6,529 bases of DNA from Beijerinckiaceae bacterium (lineage in GTDB: Bacteria; Pseudomonadota; Alphaproteobacteria; Rhizobiales; Beijerinckiaceae), in the NCBI GenBank assembly GCA_027311205.1, contig DAICZI010000101.1:1-6529 (forward strand). The letters are read 5' to 3'. Each line of letters begins with the position of its first letter. Position 1 is the stretch's first letter. Below are positions 6,419 to 6,529 of the stretch, piece by piece. A program made the position numbers and the translations under genes. The notes beneath the pieces are model-generated. The model was not told the origin of the DNA and made no database searches. It saw only the letters and a program-made list of their open reading frames with translations.

Positions 6419-6529
6419 GGTTCGACCCCCTTGATTTGCGCCCTGCTTCCTGCGATCGTTAGCCACGATAATGGATAGTTATCGGGAGCTATGCTCCAGT
6501 TGCGTTAGACATCTTACATTGCTTGTACG
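6419..6529. other. Unassigned flank beyond the fabI breakpoint, with two adjacent hairpins
   Basis: This stretch is clearly less GC-rich than the rest of the window (about 45 percent GC over 6456-6529 by hand count). It contains two perfect small hairpins side by side, CGATAA/TTATCG (6466-6471 and 6479-6484) and GGAGC/GCTCC (6485-6489 and 6493-6497), flanked by direct repeats of CGTTAG at 6457-6462 and 6503-6508. No coding frame of note crosses it. It could be the end of an insertion sequence or other foreign DNA that interrupted fabI, but no terminal repeat or transposase is visible before the window ends. Confidence 0.35.

Noticed and set aside
6410..6432. GGTTCGACCCC resembling a tRNA T-arm
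   Set aside because: No acceptor, anticodon or D arm can be folded around it, and it overlaps the end of the FabI-like coding sequence.
6457..6508. Possible integron attC site, because GTTAGAC fits the GTTRRRY core
   Set aside because: No matching RYYYAAC partner core at a suitable distance and no integrase is visible.

Overview
The window looks like a piece of an alphaproteobacterial chromosome. The coding sequence is GC-rich, and the right end carries a recognisable FabI tail followed by a histidine phosphatase, an order known from Rhizobiales-type genomes. The taxon is an inference; no rRNA or other strong marker is present. Everything I can support as coding lies on the minus strand, so transcription reads from right to left.

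Region by region, in transcription order. (1) 6419-6529: about 110 bp of less GC-rich sequence with two adjacent small hairpins and no recognised gene. (2) 6320-6418: the last 32 codons of fabI (enoyl-ACP reductase). The body of the gene is missing, because an in-frame stop at 6479-6481 cuts the frame and no FabI-like sequence precedes it. (3) 5675-6280: a complete 201-residue histidine-phosphatase-superfamily enzyme. (4) 5455-5674: a 220-bp leader with inverted TGACA/TGTCA motifs and a short tandem repeat. (5) 1288-5454: a 1388-residue nonribosomal peptide synthetase-like protein of the Pls/PosA type, the family of the epsilon-poly-L-lysine synthetase. It has one adenylation domain, one carrier domain and a membrane part of six helices with three soluble domains. 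(6) 1012-1287: a 276-bp gap with a likely terminator, an imperfect direct repeat and a leader hairpin. (7) 1-1011: the first 337 codons of a secreted PQQ-dependent alcohol dehydrogenase, cut by the left edge, with the Asp-Tyr-Asp signature of lanthanide-dependent enzymes.

The main item is the Pls-like synthetase. Its adenylation pocket, read by alignment to GrsA, comes out as D-L-E-D-I-G-S-V-V-K. It has two acidic residues where a basic side chain would sit and resembles known lysine codes. It has no condensation or thioesterase domain, so a membrane-bound machine that links lysine or a similar diamino acid into an isopeptide oligomer or polymer, or onto another amine, is the natural reading. 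The product is not known from sequence. The neighbouring PQQ dehydrogenase acts in the periplasm and is separated by a terminator-like hairpin, so I see no strong reason to put the two in one pathway. The fabI remnant suggests a rearrangement or deletion, or an assembly join, at the right edge.
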